A stretch of 64,000 nt of DNA. Origin: CBDAUN01 sp965214875. Lineage in GTDB: Bacteria; Pseudomonadota; Gammaproteobacteria; Arenicellales; JAJDZL01. The stretch covers positions 248,001 through 312,000 of the forward strand of contig OZ243980.1 in the NCBI GenBank assembly GCA_965214875.1, given 5' to 3'. Every line of letters starts with the position of its first letter. The first letter of the stretch is position 1. A model generated the notes under the pieces. It had not been told where the DNA came from. It did not search any database and was given only the letters and a program-made list of their open reading frames with translations. The position numbers and the translations under genes were made by a program. Of this stretch, positions 26,024 through 35,345 are shown one piece after another.

Positions 26024-27300
26024 CGATTGATTTGATCCTTGATGACTCGGCCGTTGACGATGGTATAGCGTATGCTGCCGCGCATTTCCCAGCCGCCAAA
26101 CGGATTGTTCTTGCCGCGACTAGCCATTTTTGCCGGGTCGAACAGCCACTTTTCGTCTGGATCGAAGATGCAGATATCCGCCGGCGAATCGAACGCAAGA
26201 TTGCCGCCTTCGATGCCGAGAATTTGCGCCGGACCGCTACTCAGCATGCCGATCGCGGCAGAAAGCTCGATTACGCCTTCGTCAACTAGGCGCAACGTCA
26301 ATGGCAGCAAAGTTTCAAGCCCTGAAATGCCAGGCGCGGATTGGCTGAACGGAGCCAGCTTATCGTCGATGCGGCACGGCTGATGGTCTGAACAGATCGC
26401 GGCAATTGTGCCGTCGCAAAGGCCGGCCCGCAGTCGCGCACGGTCCTTCATGCTGCGAAGTGGCGGGCGGACATGGCAAAGCGTATTGAAATCCCGCGTA
26501 TCATGCTCGGTAAGATGCAGATTGTGAATCGCCACATCAGCGGTGATCAATGATCCTCTTTGCTGTGCTTCATTGATCATGTCCGCAGAGCGCCCGCAGG
26601 ACAATTGGCTGAAATGGGCTTCGACTCCGGTGGTTTGCACTAAAGCGACATCTCTGGCAATTGCTACGGTCTCGGCCGCTTCAGGAATCGAGGGAAGCCC
26701 AAGGCGGGTGCTGATTTCACCTTCATGTACGCAGCCGTTGCCGGTCAGCCATGGATCGTGAGATTGCATGAAGACGGTAATGCCGAATGTCGCGGCATAT
26801 TGCATCGCTCGCCGCATGACCAGCGTATTGCGCACCGCGTTTCCCGCATTGCTCAAGCCGGCACAGCCCGCATCCATGAGGCTCGCCATATTGGTTAGGG
26901 ATTCGCCAGCTAGGCCAACCGTCAATGCTCCGAGCGGCAGCACTCGAATTCCGGACCGATTGGTGGTGCGCTGGCGGATCATCTGGGCCATGGCTGGCGT
27001 ATCGATGACCGGTGTCGTATCAGGCTGTATGCAGACCGTGGTGATGCCGCCGTTTACCGCGCTTTGCGATTCGACATCAATAGTGGACGTGTCGCTTGGA
27101 CCGGCCGGTACGCCGACATCGGCTTTAAGATCAATCAGCCCCGGACAGACGATCAAGCCGCCGGCATCGATTTCGCGAATCGCCTTGCCGTCCGGACATT
27201 TCTCGATGATCCGCCGCCCAGCTACGAAAACATCGCCGACCTGGTCGACTCCATTGGCAGGATCGATGATCCTTCCGTTGCGAATCGCGATGACGCTCAA
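26020..27300 (-). CDS. pyrX: Dihydroorotase-like subunit without catalytic residues (PyrC'/PyrX)
   Basis: A 426-residue amidohydrolase-fold protein. At the place where true dihydroorotases have the zinc-binding HxH, this one has GLIDLKADVGVPAG, so the metal ligands are missing. That is the mark of the inactive PyrC' proteins that pack with aspartate carbamoyltransferase in Pseudomonas-like complexes. ATG 27300 overlaps the pyrB stop by four bases, in keeping with a structural partner. The C-terminal ADICIFDPDEKWLFDP is typical of the family. A separate active dihydroorotase must be encoded elsewhere. Confidence 0.88.
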   Translation of the reverse strand: MSVIAIRNGRIIDPANGVDQVGDVFVAGRRIIEKCPDGKAIREIDAGGLIVCPGLIDLKADVGVPAGPSDTSTIDVESQSAVNGGITTVCIQPDTTPVIDTPAMAQMIRQRTTNRSGIRVLPLGALTVGLAGESLTNMASLMDAGCAGLSNAGNAVRNTLVMRRAMQYAATFGITVFMQSHDPWLTGNGCVHEGEISTRLGLPSIPEAAETVAIARDVALVQTTGVEAHFSQLSCGRSADMINEAQQRGSLITADVAIHNLHLTEHDTRDFNTLCHVRPPLRSMKDRARLRAGLCDGTIAAICSDHQPCRIDDKLAPFSQSAPGISGLETLLPLTLRLVDEGVIELSAAIGMLSSGPAQILGIEGGNLAFDSPADICIFDPDEKWLFDPAKMASRGKNNPFGGWEMRGSIRYTIVNGRVIKDQINR

Positions 27301-28274
27301 TTCCCTGACTCTCCGCTTGCCGCCGAACCCGCCATGATTTCGGACATGACCGCCATGCGCACGGCAATGCCGTTTGCGACCTGAGTCAGAATCAGCGAGC
27401 GATCCCCGTCTGCCACCGACGAAGCGATTTCAAGTCCGCGATTGATTGGCCCGGGATGCATTACCAGCGCATCGGGCTTAGCCATGCGCATGCGAGATTC
27501 GGTGAGCCCGTAACGCTGATAGAATTCCTCGCGACTCGGGATCAACTGCCCTTCCATCCGTTCAAGTTGCAGGCGCAGCATCATGACGATGTCGACATCC
27601 TTCAGCCCCTTGTTGATGTCGGTGAATACCCTTACCCCGAGCTTTTCGACTCCGGTCGGAATGAGCGTGCGCGGGGATATGATTCTCACTTCGCCAGCAC
27701 CAAGCGTGTTAAGCGCGCTGATTTCAGAGCGCGCCACTCTAGAATGCAGAATGTCGCCAATAATTGCGACAACCAGCTTCGAGAAGTCGCCCTTGTGCTG
27801 GCGTATGGTGAACATATCCAGTAGGGCCTGAGTCGGATGGGAGTAGCGCCCATCTCCGGCATTGATGATGTGAACGTGCGAAGGCACATGCCGGGCAATC
27901 AGGTTGGCCGCTCCGCTTGACTGATGACGCACGACGAAAAGATCAGTGTGCATCGCCTCAAGCGTCTTGACTGTGTCCAGGATCGTTTCGCCCTTGGTGG
28001 TCGACATCGCTTCAGCTTGCAGATTGATGACATCAGCCGAAAGCCTGGCCGCCGCGATCTCGAATGTGGTGCGCGTGCGCGTGCTCGGTTCGAAAAACAG
28101 GTTCACCACTGTCTTTCCTCTTAGTAGCGGCACCTTCTTAGTCGTCCGAGTCGGAAATTCGATGAACGATTCCGCTTTGCGAAGCATTGTCTCCAGCAAC
28201 TCTTTGGACAAGCCTTCGAGAGAAATCAAATGCAGCAGGCTGCCGTTTGCGTCGAGTTGGATATCCTGCTGCAT
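27297..28274 (-). CDS. pyrB: Aspartate carbamoyltransferase catalytic subunit
   Basis: Catalyses the first committed step of pyrimidine synthesis, carbamoyl phosphate plus aspartate. The 325-residue protein has the carbamoyl-phosphate site FEPSTRTRTTFEIAAARL, the DGRYSHPTQALLDMFTI block and MHPGPINRG. Length is standard. It follows pyrR by 24 bases and overlaps the PyrX-like gene, so regulation and assembly are probably shared. Confidence 0.96.
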   Translation of the reverse strand: MQQDIQLDANGSLLHLISLEGLSKELLETMLRKAESFIEFPTRTTKKVPLLRGKTVVNLFFEPSTRTRTTFEIAAARLSADVINLQAEAMSTTKGETILDTVKTLEAMHTDLFVVRHQSSGAANLIARHVPSHVHIINAGDGRYSHPTQALLDMFTIRQHKGDFSKLVVAIIGDILHSRVARSEISALNTLGAGEVRIISPRTLIPTGVEKLGVRVFTDINKGLKDVDIVMMLRLQLERMEGQLIPSREEFYQRYGLTESRMRMAKPDALVMHPGPINRGLEIASSVADGDRSLILTQVANGIAVRMAVMSEIMAGSAASGESGN

Positions 28275-28298
28275 GGGTTGCGGTTGTTTTTTGCCGGC

Positions 28299-28805
28299 CT
28301 AGTCTTTCGCTTTAGCGGTCAGTTTCATGATGCCGTCAGGCGTCAACTTGATGAACTGTTCGTTCGAAAGGTGGATGTTGCGTCCGACTATGTCGGGCTG
28401 GAAAGGCAATTCCCGATTGCCTCTGTCAATCAGCACAGCCAGCACAACGGATGCTGGACGGCCCCACGCGAAAAGCTCTTCAAGCGCGGCGCGAACCGTG
28501 CGTCCGGTATGCAGCACATCATCAATCAGAATGATGCAGCGGTCATCGATGGGCACCGGCAATGAAGAGGACTGCACCTTCGGATTGATGCCGATTGTGC
28601 TGTAGTCGTCCCGATAGAATGAAATATCGAGCGCGCCTAGCGGTTCTTCGATTTCAAGTGCTTCGTGCAATCGCTCGGCGATCCAAAGACCGCCCGAGAG
28701 GATGGCGACCAGTAGCGGATTGCGGCCGAGCAGTTCACGCATTGCGAACTCCATCTTGTTCAGAAGCTCCTCAATGTCGAATTGCACTGCGTCTTGGTCT
28801 TTCAT
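28299..28805 (-). CDS. pyrR: PyrR regulator / uracil phosphoribosyltransferase
   Basis: A 168-residue phosphoribosyltransferase-fold protein. The PRPP loop CIILIDDVLHTGRTVRAALE is clear, and the order of genes (pyrR-pyrB-pyrX) is the classical one. In some bacteria PyrR binds pyr mRNA; in many proteobacteria that role is uncertain. No obvious PyrR-binding leader was found here. Starts 39 bases after ruvX ends. Confidence 0.93.
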   Translation of the reverse strand: MKDQDAVQFDIEELLNKMEFAMRELLGRNPLLVAILSGGLWIAERLHEALEIEEPLGALDISFYRDDYSTIGINPKVQSSSLPVPIDDRCIILIDDVLHTGRTVRAALEELFAWGRPASVVLAVLIDRGNRELPFQPDIVGRNIHLSNEQFIKLTPDGIMKLTAKAKD

Positions 28806-28844
28806 GCCGTGGAGCGGTTCAAAGTGATGGCAGATGTTCCGCTG

Positions 28845-29324
28845 TCATGCGCAGGCCGAAGACATGCCGCCGCTATTGGCTTGGTCTGCGCACCCCCGTG
28901 CGCAGCATTGGGCGTGAAAATAGGTTTCAAGAATAATTTGCGCGGCGATCTGATGCCGCTTGCCAGCGCTTTTTTGCGAAATTGCGCTTGTTCCGAGAGC
29001 CGCTTGCCGGTGGCGGGCCTCCTCGGTGCTTAATCGTTCATCGGCATAGGCGACAGGAAGATCGTAACGCTGTTTGAGGCTTTTTCCAAATGAGCGGATT
29101 GCGGCGCAGAATGTCCTTTTCGACCGATCCTTGGTGTACGGCATTCCAATTACGAGTTGCTCAGGCGCCCATTGTCGTATCAGATCGTCAATCTGCCGCC
29201 AGTCAGGCGCTCCATCGCGAATGCCGACCGTGCAGGCGCCGGTTGCATGATCCAAGTGAGGATAGCCTATCGCGACACCCATATGGCGCGTGCCGTAGTC
29301 GAATCCCAGCACGATCCGGGGCAT
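28845..29324 (-). CDS. ruvX: Holliday-junction resolvase-like protein (RuvX/YqgF)
   Basis: RNase H-fold nuclease of about 159 residues, implicated in 16S rRNA processing and junction resolution. LGFDYGTRHMGVAIG has the first Asp, LVIGMPYTKDRS and YADERLSTEEAR the middle residues. The C-terminal block reads SAGKRHQIAAQIILETYF: the Asp usually found at this position (KvDsxxAxxIL) is His. The ATG at 29324 was chosen because homology starts at MPRIVLGFDYG; the longer open frame lies inside algH. The substitution might affect metal binding. Confidence 0.88.
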   Translation of the reverse strand: MPRIVLGFDYGTRHMGVAIGYPHLDHATGACTVGIRDGAPDWRQIDDLIRQWAPEQLVIGMPYTKDRSKRTFCAAIRSFGKSLKQRYDLPVAYADERLSTEEARHRQAALGTSAISQKSAGKRHQIAAQIILETYFHAQCCARGCADQANSGGMSSACA

Positions 29325-29397
29325 CGTTGCGGCATGCGCGTCAATGGAATCGCCAGGCAGCGGATCGCCTGCCGGACCGCAAGCCGCTAATGAGTTG

Positions 29398-29949
29398 TCA
29401 GGCGTGTCCAAATTCAGTCGAAAGCATTGAGAAATTGATGCCGAGCAACCCTGCGGCGCGGTCCCAGCGCTCATCGACCGGGGCATCGAAAATGATGGAT
29501 TTTTCGGCCGGAGTGGAAAGCCAGACATTTTTAGCCAGCTCCTGTTCGAGCTGGCCGCTTTCCCAGCCGGCAAACCCCAGCGTGACCATGCAGTTTTGCG
29601 GGCCGCGCTGGTTTGAGATGGCTTCAAGCACGTCCAGCGACGTGGTCAGGCCCAGCGAATCGCCTACCTTGATCGAGGAGAAATCCTCTCCAGAGTCATG
29701 CAGTATGAGCCCGCGCTGCGGCTGAATGGGGCCGCCGTAATGCAAGGGCAGATCTGTTTCCGGCGCATCGTTGTGGTCAAGGTTCAGCGACTCGTAGATG
29801 TCTTTCAGGGTCAGCTCTGTGGCCCGATTTATGACGACCCCCAGTGCGCCTTGTTCATCGTGCTGGCAAACTAAAGTGACGGTTTTCGAGAAATGCGGAT
29901 CCTGCATATCAGGCATTGCGACAAGAAATTGATTGGTTAGCCATGCCAT
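29398..29949 (-). CDS. algH: AlgH/YqgE family protein
   Basis: A 183-residue conserved protein of unclear biochemical role, linked to alginate regulation in Pseudomonas. The start MAWLTNQFLVAMPDMQDPHF (ATG 29949) matches the family N-terminus; a TTG at 29979 would extend it. GALGVVINRATELTL, LHYGGPIQPQRGLILH and VTLGFAGWESGQLEQEL are the typical blocks. First gene of the run to yggS. The 280 bases upstream to 30258 show no gene. Confidence 0.92.
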   Translation of the reverse strand: MAWLTNQFLVAMPDMQDPHFSKTVTLVCQHDEQGALGVVINRATELTLKDIYESLNLDHNDAPETDLPLHYGGPIQPQRGLILHDSGEDFSSIKVGDSLGLTTSLDVLEAISNQRGPQNCMVTLGFAGWESGQLEQELAKNVWLSTPAEKSIIFDAPVDERWDRAAGLLGINFSMLSTEFGHA

Positions 29950-30258
29950 CGAGTTTGTGCTGCAACGTAATTGTGTCAAAAAAGATTCAAGCTTGGATTA
30001 TACGGCGATGTGCCATTTGACATGGTTGCAATTTGTCGCGAGGACTCCCGCAAACGCCTAAAGGCGGCGCTTGAACTTTCAAGACGCGGCACGCAGATTG
30101 AGATAAAATATTGAATGCGTATGCACACCTTGAATGGCAAGGCCGCATCGTCTCGTGTTGCATGAGCTCCCGGTTATGGAACTCGGCGATGTCGATGCGA
30201 CCCGCTTTGCTTCTTCGCTCAAGCAGGCCTGCTGATTGAGCTTGTTTCGGAACTGAAT

Positions 30259-31014
30259 ATGCGACTTTTGATCTATTCAGACTTGCACCTTGAATTTTCC
30301 GGGTTCGATGCGCTGCGGTCGGGCTACGACGCGGTGGTGCTTGCTGGAGATATCGATGTAGGGTGCGAAGGCGTCAAGTGGGCAATCGACAGCTTCGGCG
30401 ATGTGCCGGTGTTCTACGTTTTTGGCAATCATGAGTTCTATCATTGCGAAATCACCGAGACCAAGCGTCAATCGCGCGAGCTTGCGGCCGGCACCAACGT
30501 GCATCTGCTCGACGACGATGCCGTGGCGATTGACGATATAGACTTTATCGGCGGAACCTTGTGGACCGATTTCGGACTAGGCGGCAATACTGCCCAGAAC
30601 ATGGATGAAGCTGAATATTGGATGAACGACTACCGCCAGATCCGGTACCATGGCGAAAAGCTGACATCCGGCGATACGCAGCGTTTCCACTACAAGACTC
30701 GCGAGCATCTTCAAACAAGCTTTGCGGACGATGCGTCGCCGCGAAAGCGCATTGTTGTCACGCATCACGCTCCATCGGCCCGCTCGCTGACCGGCGAGCG
30801 CATCACCGACGATATCGGATTTGCCTACGCATCCGAGCTCGACGATTGGGTCGAAAAAAGCGGCGCTTCGATATGGATTCACGGGCATACTCATGAGTCC
30901 GTGGACTATCAAATCGGCAGCACTCGGGTTTTTTCAAATCCTCGCGGGTACTCGTCGTCAAGAAACGAATCGGGAAATGCCAAGTTTATCGCCGATTGCG
31001 TCGTCGAAGTGTGA
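30259..31014 (+). CDS. Calcineurin-like metallophosphoesterase
   Basis: A 251-residue phosphoesterase with all motif blocks: IYSDLHLEF, LAGDIDVG, VFGNHEFY, VVTHHAPSA and WIHGHTH, which hold two metals. The substrate is unknown; relatives cleave cyclic nucleotides or other phosphodiesters. Its TGA shares a base with the transketolase ATG (TGATG), so it heads the glycolytic operon. Confidence 0.87.
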   Translation: MRLLIYSDLHLEFSGFDALRSGYDAVVLAGDIDVGCEGVKWAIDSFGDVPVFYVFGNHEFYHCEITETKRQSRELAAGTNVHLLDDDAVAIDDIDFIGGTLWTDFGLGGNTAQNMDEAEYWMNDYRQIRYHGEKLTSGDTQRFHYKTREHLQTSFADDASPRKRIVVTHHAPSARSLTGERITDDIGFAYASELDDWVEKSGASIWIHGHTHESVDYQIGSTRVFSNPRGYSSSRNESGNAKFIADCVVEV

Positions 31015-33038
31015 TGATGCCCGATTCCGACCAGGTCGCCGCTCAGCGCAAACTGCGCGTTGACGCGCTTCGCGTACTGGCGATGGATGCCGTTCAGGCC
31101 GCTAATTCAGGCCATCCCGGCATGCCGATGGGCATGGCCGATATCGCCGAAGTGCTGTGGAAAGAGCTGCTCAAGCACAACCCGGCCGATCCTGGCTGGA
31201 TCGATCGCGACCGCTTTGTGCTGTCCAACGGGCATGGCTCCATGTTGCTTTACGCATTGCTGCACCTGACCGGCTACGAGCTGTCAATGGACGATATTCG
31301 CCGATTCCGCCAGCTCGGCTCGAAAACGCCTGGACACCCCGAGTACGGCGTTACTGCCGGGGTCGAGACAACCACCGGGCCGCTCGGCCAGGGATTCGCC
31401 AATGCAGTCGGCATGGCCATGGCCGAAAAGACGCTGGCAGCCCAATTCAATCGCCCCGGTCACCAGATCATTGATCACAAGACCTACGCATTTGTCGGTG
31501 ACGGCTGCCTGATGGAAGGGGTTTCGCATGAAGCGGCATCATTAGCCGGAACGCATAAGCTTGGCAAACTGATCACAATCTATGACGACAACGGCATCTC
31601 GATCGACGGTGCGGTTGATGAGTGGTTCACCGACGATACGCCGGCAAGGTTCCGCGCCTATGGATGGCATGTGATCGAGCAAGTCGATGGCCATGACCAC
31701 AATGCCGTCCGCCAAGCGGTCACGCAGGCAATCCGCGCTAAGGAGCAGCCAAGCCTGATTTGCTGCAAGACGGTGCTCGGATTCGGGTCGCCCGGCAAGC
31801 AGGGAACCGCCGCGGCGCACGGCGCTCCGCTCGGCGATGAGCAGGTTCGACTGGCGCGCGAAGCGTTCGATTGGGAGCTGGATCCGTTCGAGATCCCGGC
31901 ATCGGTCTACGAGACATTCAATTGCGAAGCGTCCGGCAAAGATTTGCAGCAGCGGTGGCGCGAGCGGTTCAATCAATATGCGAGCGAATATCCTGAGCTG
32001 GCCAGCGAACTTGAGCGACGTGCGGCCAAAGATCTGCCCGAATCGTGGGAACGTGTCGCAGATGCCTGGATCCGGGCGTCAAATCAGGACTCGATGCCGG
32101 TTGCATCGCGCAAGTCTTCGCTTTTGACCCTGAACTCGGTCGGTCCGGCGTTGCCGGAGCTGATCGGCGGCTCCGCAGATTTGACCGGCTCCAATCTAAC
32201 CTTCTGGCAGGATTCGGTGCCGATCACGCCGCAGCGCCCCGATGGCAACTACATCTATTTCGGCGTACGGGAATTCGCCATGAGCTGCATCATCAACGGC
32301 TTGGCGCTGCATGGCGGCTTCATTCCCTATTGCGCCACCTTTTTGACATTTTCCGAATATGCGCGAAATGCGCTGCGAATGGCTGCGCTGATGGAGATTC
32401 GCGCGATCTTCATCTATACCCATGACTCGATCGGTCTTGGCGAGGACGGACCGACTCATCAAGCGGTCGAACAGGCGGCGACACTGCGGCTGATGCCGAA
32501 CATGTCATTATGGCGGCCCTGCGATACCGCCGAAACAGCGGTCGCATGGCGCGCAGCCCTGGAACGGCGCAATGGGCCGACCTGCTTGCTGTTTTCTCGG
32601 CAAAGTTTGCCGCAGCAGTCGCGCAGCGCGGATCAATGCGCTCAGATTAAGCGTGGCGGCTACGTGCTGCTCGACACAGTCGGCGATCCGGATGCGATCA
32701 TCATCGCGACCGGATCCGAAGTGCAACTCGCCACTGAGGCGGCAGCATTGCTTAACGGCCGCGGCTGTTCAGTACGCGTTGTCTCGCTGCCGTCGGTTGA
32801 TGTGTTTGAAGCGCAAGATGAGCAATACCGCGAATCGGTACTGCCTTCGAAGATCCGCAAGCGAGTGGTGGTCGAAGCCGGCGTAACGCCGCTTTGGCTG
32901 AAATATGCCACGTCGGAAGGCGTCGTGCTGGGCATCGACCAATTCGGCCGTTCTGCGCCGGCCAGCGATGTCTACGACTATTTCAATCTGACCCCGCAAG
33001 CGGTCGAGAACGCGGTCGCGCAGCTGCTTGATTCGTGA
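31014..33038 (+). CDS. tkt: Transketolase
   Basis: Thiamine-diphosphate enzyme that moves two-carbon units between sugar phosphates. The 674-residue protein shows the N-terminal ANSGHPGMPMGMADIAEVLW, FVGDGCLMEGVSHEAASLAG with the ThDP GDG site, YDDNGISIDG, GVREFAMSCIINGLALHGG and DSIGLGEDGPTHQ. ATG 31014 overlaps the upstream stop; the next codon is also ATG. It lies 76 bases before gap and is oriented with gap-pgk-pyk-fba, so triose and pentose metabolism are co-expressed. Confidence 0.96.
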   Translation: MMPDSDQVAAQRKLRVDALRVLAMDAVQAANSGHPGMPMGMADIAEVLWKELLKHNPADPGWIDRDRFVLSNGHGSMLLYALLHLTGYELSMDDIRRFRQLGSKTPGHPEYGVTAGVETTTGPLGQGFANAVGMAMAEKTLAAQFNRPGHQIIDHKTYAFVGDGCLMEGVSHEAASLAGTHKLGKLITIYDDNGISIDGAVDEWFTDDTPARFRAYGWHVIEQVDGHDHNAVRQAVTQAIRAKEQPSLICCKTVLGFGSPGKQGTAAAHGAPLGDEQVRLAREAFDWELDPFEIPASVYETFNCEASGKDLQQRWRERFNQYASEYPELASELERRAAKDLPESWERVADAWIRASNQDSMPVASRKSSLLTLNSVGPALPELIGGSADLTGSNLTFWQDSVPITPQRPDGNYIYFGVREFAMSCIINGLALHGGFIPYCATFLTFSEYARNALRMAALMEIRAIFIYTHDSIGLGEDGPTHQAVEQAATLRLMPNMSLWRPCDTAETAVAWRAALERRNGPTCLLFSRQSLPQQSRSADQCAQIKRGGYVLLDTVGDPDAIIIATGSEVQLATEAAALLNGRGCSVRVVSLPSVDVFEAQDEQYRESVLPSKIRKRVVVEAGVTPLWLKYATSEGVVLGIDQFGRSAPASDVYDYFNLTPQAVENAVAQLLDS

Positions 33039-33114
33039 ATGCCTTGGCATTGCCGGACCGCCGTCCCGACCGACCTTGCAAATCTGACTACACCATAGGA
33101 GCACAACTGAAATC

Positions 33115-34125
33115 ATGGCGATCAACGTGGCAATCAACGGGTTCGGACGCATTGGCCGCAACATCCTGCGCGCACTTTACGAATCTTCAAGAACCAATGA
33201 AATTTCGGTCGTTGCGATCAATGATCTGGCCGATCGCAAGACCAATGCGCACCTGCTTCAATTCGATTCGGTGCACGGCCGCATGAATTGCGACATTCGG
33301 GTCGTCGAGGAAGGATTCTCGATTGACGGCCACCTGATCCGCACCTGCTCGCAGCGCAATCCCGCAGATCTTCCGTGGGCAAGCCTCAAGGTGGATGTGG
33401 TGCTCGAGTGCACGGGGATTTTTGCAAGCAAGGACAAGGCATCGGCGCATTTGGATGCCGGCGCTTCCAAAGTGATCCTTTCAGCCCCGGGAAATGACGT
33501 TGACGCTACAGTCGTCTATGGAGTGAATCATCAGGTGCTCAAGGCTTCCGATAGCGTGATTTCCAATGCCTCATGCACCACCAATTGCCTGGCGCCAGTC
33601 TCCAAGGTCTTGCATGAGCGGTTCGGCATCCGCTCCGGGCTGATGACGACGGTGCACGCCTACACCAACGACCAGGTGCTGACCGATGTGTATCACCCGG
33701 ACCTTCGGCGCGCCCGCTCTGCAACGCAGTCGATGATTCCGACCAGCACCGGCGCGGCCTCCGCGATCGGCCTGGTGCTGCCGGAACTTGACGGCAAGCT
33801 TGACGGTTTTGCGGTGCGTGTGCCCACCGTGAATGTCTCGCTGGTCGATCTGACCGTCGAGACGGAATCGGTCGTCAGCGTCGACGCGATTCACCAGGCG
33901 GTGCGGCAGGCCGCAGACGGTGAATTGCAAGGCATACTTGCCTATAACGACTTGCCGCTGGTTTCAATCGATTTCAATCACTCCGCCGCATCTTCGGTAT
34001 ACGAAGCCTCGACGACCAGAGTGGTAGGCGATCATGCCGCGAAGGTTTGCTGCTGGTACGACAACGAGTGGGGATTCTCAAACCGCATGCTTGATACCAC
34101 AGTGGCATTGATGAATGCCGCGTAG
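33115..34125 (+). CDS. gap: Glyceraldehyde-3-phosphate dehydrogenase
   Basis: NAD(P)-dependent oxidation of glyceraldehyde-3-phosphate to 1,3-bisphosphoglycerate. The 336-residue protein has NGFGRIGRNILRAL, the active-site SNASCTTNCLAPV, TVHAYTNDQ, SMIPTSTGAA and WYDNEWGFSNRM. An AGGAG lies upstream of ATG 33115 at a slightly long distance. A lone Arg/Asp pattern (NDLADRKT) after the second strand fits NAD use. Next gene in the operon is pgk, 14 bases away. Confidence 0.95.
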   Translation: MAINVAINGFGRIGRNILRALYESSRTNEISVVAINDLADRKTNAHLLQFDSVHGRMNCDIRVVEEGFSIDGHLIRTCSQRNPADLPWASLKVDVVLECTGIFASKDKASAHLDAGASKVILSAPGNDVDATVVYGVNHQVLKASDSVISNASCTTNCLAPVSKVLHERFGIRSGLMTTVHAYTNDQVLTDVYHPDLRRARSATQSMIPTSTGAASAIGLVLPELDGKLDGFAVRVPTVNVSLVDLTVETESVVSVDAIHQAVRQAADGELQGILAYNDLPLVSIDFNHSAASSVYEASTTRVVGDHAAKVCCWYDNEWGFSNRMLDTTVALMNAA

Positions 34126-34139
34126 CGCCCACTTGTGAA

Positions 34140-35345
34140 ATGATCAGCGTCAACCATGTCGATTTAAGCGGCAAGCGCGTATTGGTGCGAGCGGATTTGA
34201 ATGTGCCGATCGAAGACGGGGCAGTCGCATCTGCCGAGCGCATCAAGGCTGCCATGCCGACCATTCGCCACGCGCTTGACCGCGATGCGGCGGTTCAGGT
34301 CATGTCGCACCTCGGGCGCCCGCAAGAAGGGGCTGCCGAGGTGCGCTATTCGTTGCGGCCGGTCGCCGACTACCTAGCAAGTCGGCTTGATGAAGAGGTT
34401 CATTTCTATGCCGATTGGATTGATGGCGCCGCGGTCAAGCGCGGCACGGTCGCAGTGTTCGAGAATGTTCGATTCTTGCGCGGCGAGCTGGCTAACGATG
34501 CATCGCTTGGCCGAAAGATGGCGAGTCTTTGCGATGTATTCGTCATGGATGCGTTCGCTTGCGCGCACCGATTTCAGGCATCGACCTGCGCGGTCGGGCA
34601 GTTCGCGCCCGTCGCCTGCTCCGGCTTGCTGCTCGAGCGCGAACTTCAAGCGCTGGATGCGGTTTTGACCGAGCCTGAGCGTCCTGTGGTTTCCATCGTA
34701 GGCGGCGCCAAGGTTGCCGATAAGCTTCCGGTATTGCGGCGCCTTGCCGAGATTTCGGATACGCTGATCGTGGGCGGAGGAATTGCCAACACTTTTCTTG
34801 CGGCGACCGGCAATCAGGTCGCGAGCTCGCTATTCGAGCCTGATCTTTTGGATGAGGCGCTGGCCATCGCTTCGGTCGCCAAAGCGAACCGGTGCCGGCT
34901 GCCGCTGCCGGTTGATGTTGCGGTGTCGCAATCGATCGACGATGCTGATGGCGCCCAGCTAAAGACAATCGAACAAGTATCAGGAGGAGACATGATTTTT
35001 GATATCGGCGCATCCACCATCAAGCGCTACAGCGAGTGCCTGCGGGATGCGGGAACGATCCTTTGGAATGGCCCGGTGGGCGTTTTCGAGCGGCCTGCCT
35101 TTAGCGAAGGGACGCGAGCAATGGCTGATGCGGTCGCCGTCAGTTCGGCCTATAGCGTTGCGGGCGGCGGCGATACGCTAGCCGCACTCGATCGTTTCGG
35201 CAGAATCGACGATATTTCGTATGTCTCAACCGGCGGCGGCGCCTTTCTTGACTACGTTCAAGGCAAGCCTTTGCCGGCAGTCGATATGCTTAAGGATGTG
35301 CAGGCTCGGCATGGAAGCCGCCTCGCATCGGGCGCATCGTCATGA
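34140..35345 (+). CDS. pgk: Phosphoglycerate kinase
   Basis: Transfers phosphate from 1,3-bisphosphoglycerate to ADP. The 401-residue protein has the N-terminal substrate block KRVLVRADLNVPIEDGAVAS, MSHLGRP, SIVGGAKVADKLPVL, and the C-terminal nucleotide block TILWNGPVGVFE and STGGGAFLDYVQGK. ATG 34140 has no strong ribosome site, so coupling to gap is likely. Its stop overlaps the pyk start by four bases. Confidence 0.95.
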   Translation: MISVNHVDLSGKRVLVRADLNVPIEDGAVASAERIKAAMPTIRHALDRDAAVQVMSHLGRPQEGAAEVRYSLRPVADYLASRLDEEVHFYADWIDGAAVKRGTVAVFENVRFLRGELANDASLGRKMASLCDVFVMDAFACAHRFQASTCAVGQFAPVACSGLLLERELQALDAVLTEPERPVVSIVGGAKVADKLPVLRRLAEISDTLIVGGGIANTFLAATGNQVASSLFEPDLLDEALAIASVAKANRCRLPLPVDVAVSQSIDDADGAQLKTIEQVSGGDMIFDIGASTIKRYSECLRDAGTILWNGPVGVFERPAFSEGTRAMADAVAVSSAYSVAGGGDTLAALDRFGRIDDISYVSTGGGAFLDYVQGKPLPAVDMLKDVQARHGSRLASGASS

